A stretch of DNA of 21,750 bases from an archaeon (GCA_030019325.1 JASEFB010000018.1:1398-23147), one strand, 5' to 3'. Positions 1 to 7,557 are shown, numbered from the stretch's first letter. Numbers and translations are program-made. The notes: a model not told the origin generated them from the sequence alone.

Positions 1-899
1 GAGTGGGGCCGCAGTGCCCGCCGACGTGTGGATACTGCTATTATCAATGCCCACGGGTCGAGGAACCGATGTTAAAGGAACGACTGGAAGAGATTTATGA
101 AGTGGTTAGTAAAGATGAGGAGATAAGGGGAGTGTGCCACAATGGCGGTGCGCTTCTTTCGTTACTCGTTTCTGCGCTTGATGATGCGATCGTAGAGGGC
201 TGTATAACGGTTACTGATAAGGGAGGATTGATGCCTGAGGTGCGTGTTGCAATGAATAAGTCAAGTTTGATAGAGGGTGCGGGTGGTCCCTATGGGTCAG
301 CAGCAGCACTGACTGGTGTAGCAGATGCTATTTTGAACTACGGTCTCTGGAGCGTCGCTCTGGTAGGAACGCCGTGCCAGATGGCGGGATATGAGAAAAT
401 GCTTGATGTGGGTCGTGGTACGCACAATGCCCATAATTTCTCGTCCACTGTGCGATTACGAATAGCTCTGTTCTGTCCGGGAGCTTATTCGTATGATAAA
501 TTATTGAAGGAGTATATTGAACGCGAGCATGGTACACCTATTAGTGAGATAACAAAGTTAGACATTCGTGAAGATGGTCTCCACGTATATGCTGGTGATA
601 AGGAGTTGTTACATGCGGGAATGAACGAAATCGAGGATTATAAGCGAGAGGGATGTAAGATATGCGCAGATTTCACCGGGCTGTTTTCAGACATAAGTGT
701 TGGACATATCGGCTCACCTGCCGGGAAGTCAACGGTTATCATTCATACTGATTCTGGAAAAGAGGTATTTGAACGTGCTTTGGAATGGGGCTATATAGAA
801 GCGAAACCGATAAACAAAGCTGGTGCGGATTTGATACACCGGCTGCAGAAAGAGAAGCGAGAAGCAGGGCTTGCAGAGAAGGCGCGGAGGAAGAAGTAG
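1..899 (+). CDS. F420 hydrogenase/dehydrogenase beta-subunit-like protein (5' truncated)
   Basis: This is the C-terminal part of a protein of the FrhB/FdhB/FpoF family, which moves electrons between reduced coenzyme F420 and a partner through Fe-S clusters and FAD. The frame is open to the left edge, so the GTG at position 3 is probably not the true start. The visible N-end carries a cysteine cluster, CPPTCGYCYYQCP, that looks like a 4Fe-4S motif. Family marks follow: the LVGTPCQMAGYEKM segment near residue 120 and the late REGCKICADFTGLFSDISVG segment, followed by GSPAGKSTVIIHT. The family call is firm. The partner (hydrogenase, F420H2 oxidoreductase, heterodisulfide reductase or another) cannot be told because upstream genes are missing. 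It ends 173 nt before the next gene and reads the same way. Confidence 0.8.
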   Translation, partial: VGPQCPPTCGYCYYQCPRVEEPMLKERLEEIYEVVSKDEEIRGVCHNGGALLSLLVSALDDAIVEGCITVTDKGGLMPEVRVAMNKSSLIEGAGGPYGSAAALTGVADAILNYGLWSVALVGTPCQMAGYEKMLDVGRGTHNAHNFSSTVRLRIALFCPGAYSYDKLLKEYIEREHGTPISEITKLDIREDGLHVYAGDKELLHAGMNEIEDYKREGCKICADFTGLFSDISVGHIGSPAGKSTVIIHTDSGKEVFERALEWGYIEAKPINKAGADLIHRLQKEKREAGLAEKARRKK

Positions 900-965
900 T
901 GGAACGGTAGAGGTAAACTTTCCTCGTGCTTATCCAAAAATCAAAAGCATATTATCTCTTTATTT

Positions 966-995
966 ACACCCCAACCCTTTAAAAATAGAGGGTGT
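966..995 (+). promoter_or_regulatory. TATA-like box flanked by a 6-bp inverted repeat
   Basis: TTTAAAAATAG at 978-988 resembles an archaeal TATA box. It is bracketed by ACACCC (966-971) and GGGTGT (990-995), a perfect inverted repeat 18 nt apart. A regulator binding both arms would cover the TATA box. A second AT-rich box, GTTTAAAG (1046-1053), lies about 23 nt before the glycosylase ATG and would give a leaderless message, so which box is used is uncertain. Confidence 0.3.
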
Positions 996-1072
996 ATAGA
1001 ATGTTTAAACTACGATGACAATGCTGTGCCATCTACTGTGATACATGTTTAAAGCCTTGTAGTGAGATAGAT

Positions 1073-1984
1073 ATGAGACTGAGAATAAAGCCCCTTCCGC
1101 CGTTCGATTTCGATTTAAGTGCTACAATTTTCTCTGATGGTGATAGCCAAATTCGTACCTACGAACAGGGGACGTATTGGCAGGTTGTACGAGTACACAG
1201 CAAATTGATACTTATTACGATAACTTCGTTAGGGACGGTCGATAAGCCTGAATTAGCAGTGGAGTTACAAGCCAACGAAGAGATTTCTCATAACGAGAAG
1301 AAGATAACCGAAGCGATAATCTCTTCCCTTTTTAATTTAACGTTTGACCTTACTGCGTTTTATGAAGAGGTCAAAAATGATACGATTCTCTCAAAGCTGG
1401 CTCGACAATTCAGAGGGTTAAAAAGCCCGACAACTCCTACTGTCTTTGAAGCATTGGTTGACTCAATAATTGAACAGCAAATCTCGCTCAATGTGGCACA
1501 TAGCATAGAAAGAAACGTGGTCAAAACGTTTGGTGACACGCTAACATTAGATGATAAAGTCTATTACGCATTCCCAACACCACAACAACTGGCTCCTGCA
1601 ACTAAAGAACAACTCCGTACCTGCGGGTTGAGTGCGCGAAAAGCGGAGTATATTCACGATATCTCAAAATTGATAGTGGATGGGAGATTGGATTTAGAGA
1701 AATTCAAAACCTCTGGGGATGCGGAAGAGATTATTACGGAACTCTGTAAGATACGGGGAATTGGGTTGTGGACTGCCGAACTCACCATGCTTCGAGGGAT
1801 GAATAAATTAGAGGTGTTACCCGCAGATGACCTCGGCTTGCGAAGACATATCTCGCATTACTATTGTAACGACCGAAAAATCTCTGGCGAAGAGGCCCGC
1901 AGCATAGCTGAGGGATGGGGCAACTGGAAAGGGCTAGCGGGTTTTTATCTGATAATCGCTGCTAGATTGAAAGTGGAACTATAG
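1073..1984 (+). CDS. AlkA-type DNA-3-methyladenine glycosylase (HhH-GPD family)
   Basis: This is a predicted base-excision repair enzyme that removes alkylated bases from DNA. The 303-residue protein has an N-terminal mixed beta region (about 1-95) and a helical HhH-GPD domain (about 110-300). The helix-hairpin-helix reads LCKIRGIGLWTAEL and is followed by the catalytic-loop motif LPADDLGLRR. By alignment with AlkA, D253 (the second Asp) should be the catalytic residue. The segment EALVDSIIEQQIS matches the conserved helix before the DNA-binding elements. The ATG at 1073 is supported by a TATA-like sequence about 23 nt upstream, consistent with leaderless translation. It converges on the ABCE1 gene, with only 3 nt between the stop codons. 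OGG- or MutY-type relatives are less likely because there is no Fe-S cysteine cluster and no HhH lysine. Confidence 0.85.
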   Translation: MRLRIKPLPPFDFDLSATIFSDGDSQIRTYEQGTYWQVVRVHSKLILITITSLGTVDKPELAVELQANEEISHNEKKITEAIISSLFNLTFDLTAFYEEVKNDTILSKLARQFRGLKSPTTPTVFEALVDSIIEQQISLNVAHSIERNVVKTFGDTLTLDDKVYYAFPTPQQLAPATKEQLRTCGLSARKAEYIHDISKLIVDGRLDLEKFKTSGDAEEIITELCKIRGIGLWTAELTMLRGMNKLEVLPADDLGLRRHISHYYCNDRKISGEEARSIAEGWGNWKGLAGFYLIIAARLKVEL

Positions 1985-1987
1985 GCC

Positions 1988-3841
1988 TCACAAATAATAA
2001 TACTGCCCCTTCTCCTTCTGCTCACGGTCCTTTGCCGACCCGATCTTATTTATCCGTGGTCGGAGCGTGCTTTCATCACGCCGGAAGGTCACACCTAACT
2101 CCTTCAAAAACAAGTTCATGCCCTCACGCATCCCAAAACTACCTTTTATCTCTCCTCGCACCCCGGGTTCACCGTTGAACACCATCAACCGATCACTTAA
2201 CAAATCGATCAAGTAGATGTCATGGTCAACAATCATCATTGATACCTCTCTTCGTTCCGCATACCGCCTCAACGTCTTTATCAGCCGCACCTTCTGCTCC
2301 ACATCGAGATGCGCTGACGGCTCATCCAGCATATACAACGATGCATCCTGGCAGAGACACGCTGCTATCGCCACGCTTTGTAATTCACCACCACTGAGCT
2401 CTTTTAAACTCTTTTCCTCGATCTCTGGTATCCCTAATGGATGGAGCACATCAATAACATCAGCTTCACGTAATCCTCCGTTGAGTGAATAGATGAAGTC
2501 CTTTACTTTCATATCCAGCTCGCCTTTTATATATTGCGGCTTGTAAGAGAGGGTAATATCAAATGATTGTGGGGCTCTGCCCCATGTAGGGGCTCCGCCC
2601 CTACCACCCCGCAAGCCCTGTAAGGGCTTACCCGCAAGCCCTGTAAGGGCTTTGCTCCCTGCTGTCGGCTCTGTCTCGCCTGCCAGGACTTTCACAAACG
2701 TGCTTTTACCAATAGCATTTCTCCCAACTATGCCCAAAACTTCCCCCAGCGCTATACTGCCCGGCTTCGCCTCCAATAAAAATCCATCTTCGCCATATCT
2801 CTTCTCGAAACCATCGTACTCGATGAAAACATTTCGTTCTTCCTGTCTCTCCCTCGGTGGATGAGCGCTGAATTCTATCGGTTTATCTCTTATCCGAACG
2901 TTCTCCGCTTGCAAAAATCCACTCAAATATTCGTTTATCCCTCTATTCGTGCTCTTTGGCAGGGTAACAACACCATATCCGCCGGGCTCGCCATAGAGGA
3001 GATGCACATAATCAGCAAGCATATCCAGGATGGCGAGGTCGTGCTCTACCACGACCACGGCCTTCCCCTCCAAAACGTTCCTTATTCCCTTTGCCACCTG
3101 CATCCGCTGATAAATGTCCAGATATGGTGTTATCTCATCTAAGAAGTAAAAATCAGCATCCCGTATCATACACGCGATTATCGCGACCCTCTGCAGTTCG
3201 CCACCGCTGAGCGCCTTTATATCCGTCTTCATCGCCTCTTCGAGCTCAAAAGCCTTTATCAGCCGTTTTGATTCTCCTGTCTCATCTGTACTTTCCAGTA
3301 ACTCGTACGTTGTGCCATCGAAGAATTTCGGTATTGCATCTACATATTGGGGCTTATAAGCAACCCTAATTTTCCCTTTTGACAGTCTATCAAAGTAATT
3401 CTGTAACTCAGACCCCGAATATCTCTTTATTATCTCATACCAGCTCACCTCCGCAGTTACATTGCCAAGGTTCGGTACTTGCAACCCTGCTAATATTTTA
3501 ATCGCAGTGCTCTTCCCTATCCCATTCTCCCCTAACAACCCAGATATCTTCCCTGCTCGTGGAATAGGCATTCCATAAAGGACAAACCCGTTTTCACCAT
3601 ATCGGTGCGTCTCTTCACCCTTTAGCTCCTCAGGTAAGCCTATTATAGAGATGGCGGAGAATGGACATTTTTTTATGCATATCCCGCATCCCTCACACAA
3701 ATCCTCGGATATTACCGGCTTTCCATCGCTACCCACAACTACCGTCTCTGCTCCTGTCTGCACCATCGGGCAGTATTTTATGCATTCAGATGTGCATTTC
3801 CTCGGCTGGCACTTGTCCTTCTTTAAGATCGCTATTCGCAT
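1988..3841 (-). CDS. abce1: ABCE1/RLI ribosome-recycling ATPase with a repeat-encoded insertion
   Basis: ABCE1 splits ribosomes after termination and also acts in initiation. The N-terminus has two ferredoxin-type clusters (C11, C16, C20, C24 and C49, C52, C55, C59). NBD1 shows Walker A GENGIGKS (104-111), signature LSGGELQRVA (211-220) and Walker B YFLDE. NBD2 shows GRNAIGKS (373-380), signature LSGGELQSVA and MLDEPSAHLD. Length is 617 residues against roughly 590 for the family. Most of the excess is a Gly/Arg-rich stretch at about residues 397-426, between TEPTAGS and FDITLSYKPQYIK, where the family normally has only a short linker. That stretch is encoded by a GC-rich hairpin array at 2570-2652. 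The start lies 1 nt beyond the stop of the upstream phosphatase gene, so the two are surely co-transcribed. Function should be retained because every ATPase motif is intact. Confidence 0.95.
   Translation of the reverse strand: MRIAILKKDKCQPRKCTSECIKYCPMVQTGAETVVVGSDGKPVISEDLCEGCGICIKKCPFSAISIIGLPEELKGEETHRYGENGFVLYGMPIPRAGKISGLLGENGIGKSTAIKILAGLQVPNLGNVTAEVSWYEIIKRYSGSELQNYFDRLSKGKIRVAYKPQYVDAIPKFFDGTTYELLESTDETGESKRLIKAFELEEAMKTDIKALSGGELQRVAIIACMIRDADFYFLDEITPYLDIYQRMQVAKGIRNVLEGKAVVVVEHDLAILDMLADYVHLLYGEPGGYGVVTLPKSTNRGINEYLSGFLQAENVRIRDKPIEFSAHPPRERQEERNVFIEYDGFEKRYGEDGFLLEAKPGSIALGEVLGIVGRNAIGKSTFVKVLAGETEPTAGSKALTGLAGKPLQGLRGGRGGAPTWGRAPQSFDITLSYKPQYIKGELDMKVKDFIYSLNGGLREADVIDVLHPLGIPEIEEKSLKELSGGELQSVAIAACLCQDASLYMLDEPSAHLDVEQKVRLIKTLRRYAERREVSMMIVDHDIYLIDLLSDRLMVFNGEPGVRGEIKGSFGMREGMNLFLKELGVTFRRDESTLRPRINKIGSAKDREQKEKGQYYYL
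2570..2652 (+). repeat. GC-rich hairpin array A, inside the ABCE1 coding region
   Basis: There are four successive hairpins with three-base loops: TGGGGC-tct-GCCCCA (2570-2584), GTAGGGGC-tcc-GCCCCTAC (2586-2604), AAGCCCT-gta-AGGGCTT (2613-2629) and the same again (2636-2652). The order and the spacer CCCGC match the other copies in the window. Read on the minus strand without any stop, it adds about 28-30 residues to ABCE1. Confidence 0.85.
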
Positions 3842-3842
3842 G

Positions 3843-4652
3843 TTACACCATCATATCACGCATTCGTTTATAGATTTCAGGCTCTAACGCAGCGATAAGG
3901 GAAATTTTTTGCGTTTCCCCTACCTCGGTTCCAAACTCCTCCCCCTTCAAATCCGTTATCATGCCGCCCGCTTCTTTTAAGATGAGCGAGGCGCCGGCAA
4001 TGTCATAGCCGTTTATTAAGTCACGCACATCTAATACTGCATCCAATGCACCTTCAGCAACTAAGCATATCTCCAGTGCTATACTGCCCAGCACACGAAT
4101 TAACACATTCTTATTTTCCCTTTGAAAGTGCACCACGGCCTCAGGAATTGAATCCGCCCCGTAGGTATAGATAGAGAAAACGCGTTTGTTCTTCCCTTTC
4201 ACCGTACGAGGGAGCTTTTTACCATCTACATAGGCAGGCCCGCCTTTAACCGCATAATAGGTCTTCCCGTAGATGGTTGCAACGACGCTCGCCTGAAGGT
4301 CATCAAAAGTAACATGCTCTAAGTTCGGTGAATACGCAATAGAGGAGCAGAAGAAGGGGAGACCAAGGATAGCATTTGTAGACCCATCTATAGGGTCAAA
4401 GATAAGCGTGAATTTCGGATCGCCCTCCTTTGGAGATATATGGTCGCCTAATTCCTCTGATATTATCCTCGCACAGAGGTTTCGGCTCTGTAAGGCATTC
4501 TCCAATGCTGCTTCCGCAAAAAGGTCTATTTTCCTCGTTACGTCCCTCTCCCTTCTCTTTATTATCGCTCCATGGTCTGCCGTTTCTGATATGTAGGTTC
4601 TTATCGAATCTCGTATCTCTGACGAAATCCTTAACAGTTCTTCTATCTCCAT
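3843..4652 (-). CDS. Inositol monophosphatase / fructose-1,6-bisphosphatase family phosphatase
   Basis: This is a 269-residue Mg2+-dependent, Li+-sensitive-type sugar phosphatase of the IMPase fold. In archaea this family often serves both as inositol-1-phosphatase and as FBPase of gluconeogenesis. The metal-binding motifs are all present: IISEELGDH (E66/E67), IFDPIDGSTN (D86, D89) and the late motif DLINGYDIAGA with D217, followed by LILKEAGGMI. The late motif reads YDIAG rather than the common WDxAAG, a mild departure. It is the first gene of a two-gene unit with ABCE1 (1-nt gap), an unexpected pairing of metabolism with translation. Substrate choice between inositol phosphate and fructose bisphosphate cannot be decided from these motifs. 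Confidence 0.88.
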   Translation of the reverse strand: MEIEELLRISSEIRDSIRTYISETADHGAIIKRRERDVTRKIDLFAEAALENALQSRNLCARIISEELGDHISPKEGDPKFTLIFDPIDGSTNAILGLPFFCSSIAYSPNLEHVTFDDLQASVVATIYGKTYYAVKGGPAYVDGKKLPRTVKGKNKRVFSIYTYGADSIPEAVVHFQRENKNVLIRVLGSIALEICLVAEGALDAVLDVRDLINGYDIAGASLILKEAGGMITDLKGEEFGTEVGETQKISLIAALEPEIYKRMRDMMV

Positions 4653-4810
4653 TTATTCTTCGCGCCCCCTCTCTTGATAGTTTTTTAATGTCTTAAAGCT
4701 GTAACAACTACTTTTTAACCAATGCAATGCGAAAAGTAAAACTGCGATATCTCATCTCGCCTCGAAATGCATAATCGTGCTAATTATGGGCGGGATAAAA
4801 ATATAAAAAT

Positions 4811-4885
4811 TGCTCCGGTCGGGATTTGAACCCGAGTCCTTGGCTCGAAAGGCCGAGATGATTGGCCGAGCTACACTACCGGAGC
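4811..4885 (-). tRNA. tRNA-Glu (anticodon UUC)
   Basis: The reverse strand folds as a 75-nt cloverleaf. The acceptor stem GCTCCGG/CCGGAGC is perfect with discriminator A. The T arm is TCGGG-TTCAAAT-CCCGA and the anticodon loop is CTTTCGA, giving anticodon TTC (Glu). CCA is not encoded. In the anticodon stem, TCGGC opposite GCCAA leaves a C28-A42 mismatch where a T-A pair is expected. There is no clear TATA box at the normal distance upstream, because hairpin array B begins 15 nt from the mature 5' end. Confidence 0.95.
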
Positions 4886-4899
4886 ATAACCTTTCTTAT

Positions 4900-4957
4900 A
4901 TGGGGCTCCGCCCCATCACGGGCTCCGCCCGTGCCCCCGCAAGCCCTGTAAGGGCTT
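4900..4957 (+). repeat. GC-rich hairpin array B, upstream of tRNA-Glu
   Basis: There are three hairpins with three-base loops: ATGGGGC-tcc-GCCCCAT (4900-4916), CACGGGC-tcc-GCCCGTG (4917-4933) and AAGCCCT-gta-AGGGCTT (4941-4957). The last is identical to modules in arrays A and E, while the outer stem bases of the first two differ and are compensated. Confidence 0.85.
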
Positions 4958-5015
4958 AGAAGAAAGCGTTACCAAAGAAATTTTAAAGGATGAATTTTGT
5001 TTTTCTTTTAGCACT

Positions 5016-5094
5016 GTGGGGCTCTGCCCCACGACCCCGCAATCGCGGGCTCTGCCCGCGTTCCCGCGAGCCTGAAAGGCTCAGTAAGGGCTTA
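5016..5094 (+). repeat. GC-rich hairpin array C, downstream of the L12 gene
   Basis: The modules are GTGGGGC-tct-GCCCCAC (5016-5032), CGCGGGC-tct-GCCCGCG (5044-5060) and GAGCCT-gaa-AGGCTC (5068-5082), then a half module GTAAGGGCTTA (5084-5094). The half module suggests truncation or a nested insertion. With array B it fills most of the gap between the L12 gene and tRNA-Glu. Confidence 0.8.
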
Positions 5095-5095
5095 G

Positions 5096-5118
5096 TTTTC
5101 TTTTTTCTAAAAAGAAAA
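5096..5118. repeat. AT-rich hairpin after L12, possible terminator
   Basis: TTTTCTTTTT (5096-5105) can pair with AAAAAGAAAA (5109-5118). It starts 1 nt after array C and lies about 20 nt beyond the stop codon of the minus-strand L12 gene. A role in ending or processing the L12 transcript is possible but unproven. Confidence 0.4.
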
Positions 5119-5136
5119 AGTGTAAAGAGGGGTTTT

Positions 5137-5493
5137 TTAGCCGAATAGCGCAGCAAGCCCCTGCATGCCCGTCTCCTCTGCTTTCTCTTCTTCCTCTCCT
5201 TCCTTCTCTTTCTTCTCTTTCTTTTCTTTCTTCTCTTTCTTTTCCGCCTCTTTTGCTTCTGGTACTGGTACCTCTGCTGGCATCACGGGTGGTGCCATTG
5301 CCGCAGGAGCATAGGCCGGCTGTGCTTGCGCAACCGCTTCATCTATGTTTACACCGCTAAGAGCGGATATCAGTGCTTTCACACGGCCTTTATCTACCTT
5401 TATCCCCGCAGCCCCCATTATAGCTGTTATTCCCTCCTCGGTAACTTCCTTACCCGAGTTATGCAAGAGCAATGCGGCATATATGTATTCCAT
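5137..5493 (-). CDS. rpl12: Ribosomal protein P1/L12 (archaeal stalk protein)
   Basis: This is the stalk protein that recruits translation GTPases to the large subunit through P0/L10. The 118 residues show the usual plan: a helical N-terminal dimerisation domain (MEYIYAALLLHNSGKEVTEE through about residue 60), an Ala/Pro-rich hinge, a charged repeat (KKEKKEKKEKKEKEGEEEEK) and the conserved tail GLAALFG. A strong Shine-Dalgarno, AAGGAGGT, lies 9-11 nt before the ATG and fixes the start. A TATA-like box is about 60 nt upstream. In most archaea this gene closes an L11-L1-L10-L12 operon; here it stands alone between two tRNA genes. Two hairpin arrays and an AT-rich hairpin lie downstream of it. 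Confidence 0.95.
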   Translation of the reverse strand: MEYIYAALLLHNSGKEVTEEGITAIMGAAGIKVDKGRVKALISALSGVNIDEAVAQAQPAYAPAAMAPPVMPAEVPVPEAKEAEKKEKKEKKEKKEKEGEEEEKAEETGMQGLAALFG

Positions 5494-5553
5494 CTCTACG
5501 TTTACCTCCTTCCCTTTATCCTTTATTTATATCCTTTATTCTATCCCTTACCC

Positions 5554-5564
5554 TTATATAAAAT
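5554..5564 (-). promoter_or_regulatory. Likely TATA box of the L12 gene
   Basis: The reverse strand reads ATTTTATATAA here, a good archaeal TATA element. Initiation about 25 nt downstream, near 5530, would give a leader of roughly 35 nt containing the strong GGAGGT ribosome-binding site. This supports L12 having its own promoter. Confidence 0.45.
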
Positions 5565-5605
5565 AAAGAATACAGGATATTAACTAAAATATAAGTTTCT
5601 TTGAT

Positions 5606-5631
5606 CAAACTTTCTTTTCAAAGAAAGTTTG
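5606..5631. repeat. AT-rich perfect hairpin next to tRNA-Arg 3' end
   Basis: CAAACTTTCTTT (5606-5617) and AAAGAAAGTTTG (5620-5631) form a perfect 12-bp stem with a 2-nt loop. It lies 2 nt beyond the mature 3' end of tRNA-Arg. A related hairpin lies before the agmatinase gene at 7558-7592, and looser relatives lie at 21444 and 21518. Confidence 0.6.
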
Positions 5632-5633
5632 TA

Positions 5634-5706
5634 CGGAGCCGCTGGGATTTGAACCCAGGTCATCGGGTCCGAAGCCCGAAGGGATAGTCCGCTACCACAC
5701 GACTCC
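5634..5706 (-). tRNA. tRNA-Arg (anticodon UCG)
   Basis: The reverse strand gives a 73-nt cloverleaf. The acceptor is GGAGTCG/CGGCTCC with one G-T pair and discriminator G. The anticodon stem TCGGG/CCCGA is perfect, with loop CTTCGGA giving anticodon TCG (Arg). The T arm has loop TTCAAAT. CCA is not encoded. Confidence 0.95.
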
Positions 5707-5770
5707 TTATGTTATATATTTATCAGTGATTATAGTTATTTTGTTTCACCGTAAGATTATTGAGACTTCG

Positions 5771-5796
5771 GCCTAAATCCTAAATACAAGGATTGA
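5771..5796. repeat. Short heptamer repeat and inverted repeat in intergenic DNA
   Basis: Two heptamers, GCCTAAA and TCCTAAA (5771-5784), sit in the gap between tRNA-Arg and the CBS gene. AATCCT is mirrored downstream by AGGATT, giving a weak hairpin. The same heptamer occurs four times at 21638-21665. Confidence 0.35.
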
Positions 5797-5888
5797 GATT
5801 AAGAAGATTCATGATAATGATAGTACAAAATGCTAAACATGAACCCAAAAATAGATCTTTTTATTTTTTTGTATATCGTTAGGGAAGC

Positions 5889-6467
5889 TCATTCAGCTTC
5901 CATCTCCATCTCTTCTTTGCAACTCTCACACACCATTAGCCCGCCTTCTATTTCCATTTCCAGGTAATAAGAGAAGCTCCCGCATTTTTCGCAGATACCC
6001 TGCCCCATCCTTTCACCCTCATCCTCTATTCCCAAGGGTTCTCTTTCCACATTTATCTCTAATAATTCTTCCAGTATCGAGTTCATCTCTGACGAAACTG
6101 ACATTATATCTCTATCTGCAACTATCCCTACCAGCTCGCCGTTGTCAATTACTGGTATCTTTCTTATCCGTTTCGCCGCCATTTTTTTCGCTATGCCAAA
6201 TAGACGGTCATTACTCGATGCAGTTATTATGGGTGTGGTCATTATGTCCTTTAGTTTCAGAGTGCTCGGCTTTATGTCCTTACTTACCAGCTCACTAATT
6301 ATATCCCCCTCGGTAACTATTCCAACCGGCTCTCCGTTACTAAGTACCACAATACTATCCACATCGTGTTCTCTCATCAGCTTCGCCGCGTCCATCAGGT
6401 TTAACTCCTCATCTCCCTTCACTACCTCTCGCACCATTACCTGACTGAGCGGTATATCAGTCTCCAT
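5889..6467 (-). CDS. CBS-pair protein with C-terminal zinc-ribbon-like motif
   Basis: The 192-residue protein has two CBS domains (about 8-65 and 72-130), the second containing the conserved VGIVADRDIMSV. CBS pairs usually bind adenosyl ligands such as AMP, ATP or SAM and act as energy or metabolite sensors. After a linker come CEKC (near 160) and CESC (near 180), the pattern of a small zinc ribbon. This two-part design is common in archaea and a specific target is not known to me. The start ATG lies in an AT-rich region with no strong ribosome-binding site. No neighbour obviously shares its function. Confidence 0.88.
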   Translation of the reverse strand: METDIPLSQVMVREVVKGDEELNLMDAAKLMREHDVDSIVVLSNGEPVGIVTEGDIISELVSKDIKPSTLKLKDIMTTPIITASSNDRLFGIAKKMAAKRIRKIPVIDNGELVGIVADRDIMSVSSEMNSILEELLEINVEREPLGIEDEGERMGQGICEKCGSFSYYLEMEIEGGLMVCESCKEEMEMEAE

Positions 6468-6700
6468 GTATCCTTTTAATTCTATCGCTCATATTGTAAT
6501 AAAAAGTTTCTACCAGTTGAATTTTTTAAACAAATATTAACTAATTTATTTACTAATAGTTGAAAAAATTACTAAATCTATACCACACTTTTCTTTTTGC
6601 AAAAAACTCTTTCCTCGCTAATAACCCATCTCCATCCCGTTAATTTCTCTTTTTCAGCCACACCAGCAATTGGTAGTTCTCGATAGTTCACCAGAATGTG

Positions 6701-7555
6701 CTAATCGGTGGCATCCCTCTTCCAATAGCATGCCAATATCTCGAAAATAATCCTCGCGGCGTTAATGCTTGTGATTCCGTTACTAGTATCCAGTTTTGGA
6801 TTCACCTCCACCACATCACTTGCAACCACGTTTTTCCTTTCAATTATCCCCTGTATCAAAGGAATCAAGCTTTCGAGCGACATTCCGCATGGCTCAGGAT
6901 TTTCTACTCCCGGGGCTCTGCTTGGATCGAGTACGTCAATATCAATCGAGAGATACGTTTTTTCTTCTCCTTCCCCTATTTCTTCCACTACCCCTTCTAC
7001 ACCCTTTACTCTCAGCATCTCAGCATCGTAGATCCTTATCTTGTCTTTTACCAATGCATATTCCTCCGCAGAAGCGGACCGGACGCCTATCTCAATCACA
7101 TTCTCATATCCAATCAACTCCGCTATCCTTCGCATCACGCACGCATTGGAAAACCTAGTATTTTTATACGAGTCTCGAAAATCGGCATGTGCATCGATAG
7201 CTATCACTTTCTCGACTTCTCCATGCTCAAAAAGGTCTTTAACAAGAGGATAGGAAATGGAATGATCGCCACCGATAAAAATCTTCTTTCTCGCGGAGTC
7301 AAACTCCGCAATGCTTTCCCCTTCAACGAAATGATTCTGCTCTAACTTCATATCTCCACGGTCGTAATACAGCAGATCGGACAATTCGAGCTTTCTGTGC
7401 CACAAAAACGTTTCAAGTCGCTGAGATGCCCTTCTTATCGCTTTTGGCCCTTCTCTTGCCCCTTTCTCGGAGGCATGGCCGTCAAAGGGCACACTTATTA
7501 GCTCATACCATGCTTTTTTTTTATCACCCTCTGATAGCGAGCCTGAGAATTTCAT
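6701..7555 (-). CDS. speB: Agmatinase / ureohydrolase family enzyme
   Basis: This 284-residue protein is of the arginase/agmatinase fold, predicted to split agmatine into putrescine and urea with two Mn2+ ions. The metal ligands are in place: GGDHS (H98), DAHAD (D121, H123, D125) and SIDIDVLDP (D205, D207). The motif after them reads PGVENPEPCGMS, with Cys where relatives usually have Gly, so substrate preference could differ. Agmatinase fits archaeal polyamine synthesis from arginine, but formiminoglutamase-type or other activities are not excluded. An AT-rich hairpin begins 3 nt upstream of the start codon. The gene stands alone, with 233 nt of AT-rich spacer after its stop. Confidence 0.85.
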   Translation of the reverse strand: MKFSGSLSEGDKKKAWYELISVPFDGHASEKGAREGPKAIRRASQRLETFLWHRKLELSDLLYYDRGDMKLEQNHFVEGESIAEFDSARKKIFIGGDHSISYPLVKDLFEHGEVEKVIAIDAHADFRDSYKNTRFSNACVMRRIAELIGYENVIEIGVRSASAEEYALVKDKIRIYDAEMLRVKGVEGVVEEIGEGEEKTYLSIDIDVLDPSRAPGVENPEPCGMSLESLIPLIQGIIERKNVVASDVVEVNPKLDTSNGITSINAARIIFEILACYWKRDATD

Positions 7556-7557
7556 TA

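Noticed and set aside
2570..2652. GC-rich hairpins as ordinary transcription terminators
   Set aside because: Two copies lie inside open coding regions, none is followed by the T-run typical of archaeal termination, and orientation does not follow gene direction.
4900..5094. CRISPR-like array
   Set aside because: The repeated units are hairpins of unequal length directly joined, with no unique spacers of constant size and no cas genes.
6698..7345. 215-codon ORF opposite the agmatinase gene
   Set aside because: It is antisense to a gene with complete metal-binding motifs and its product has no protein-like pattern.
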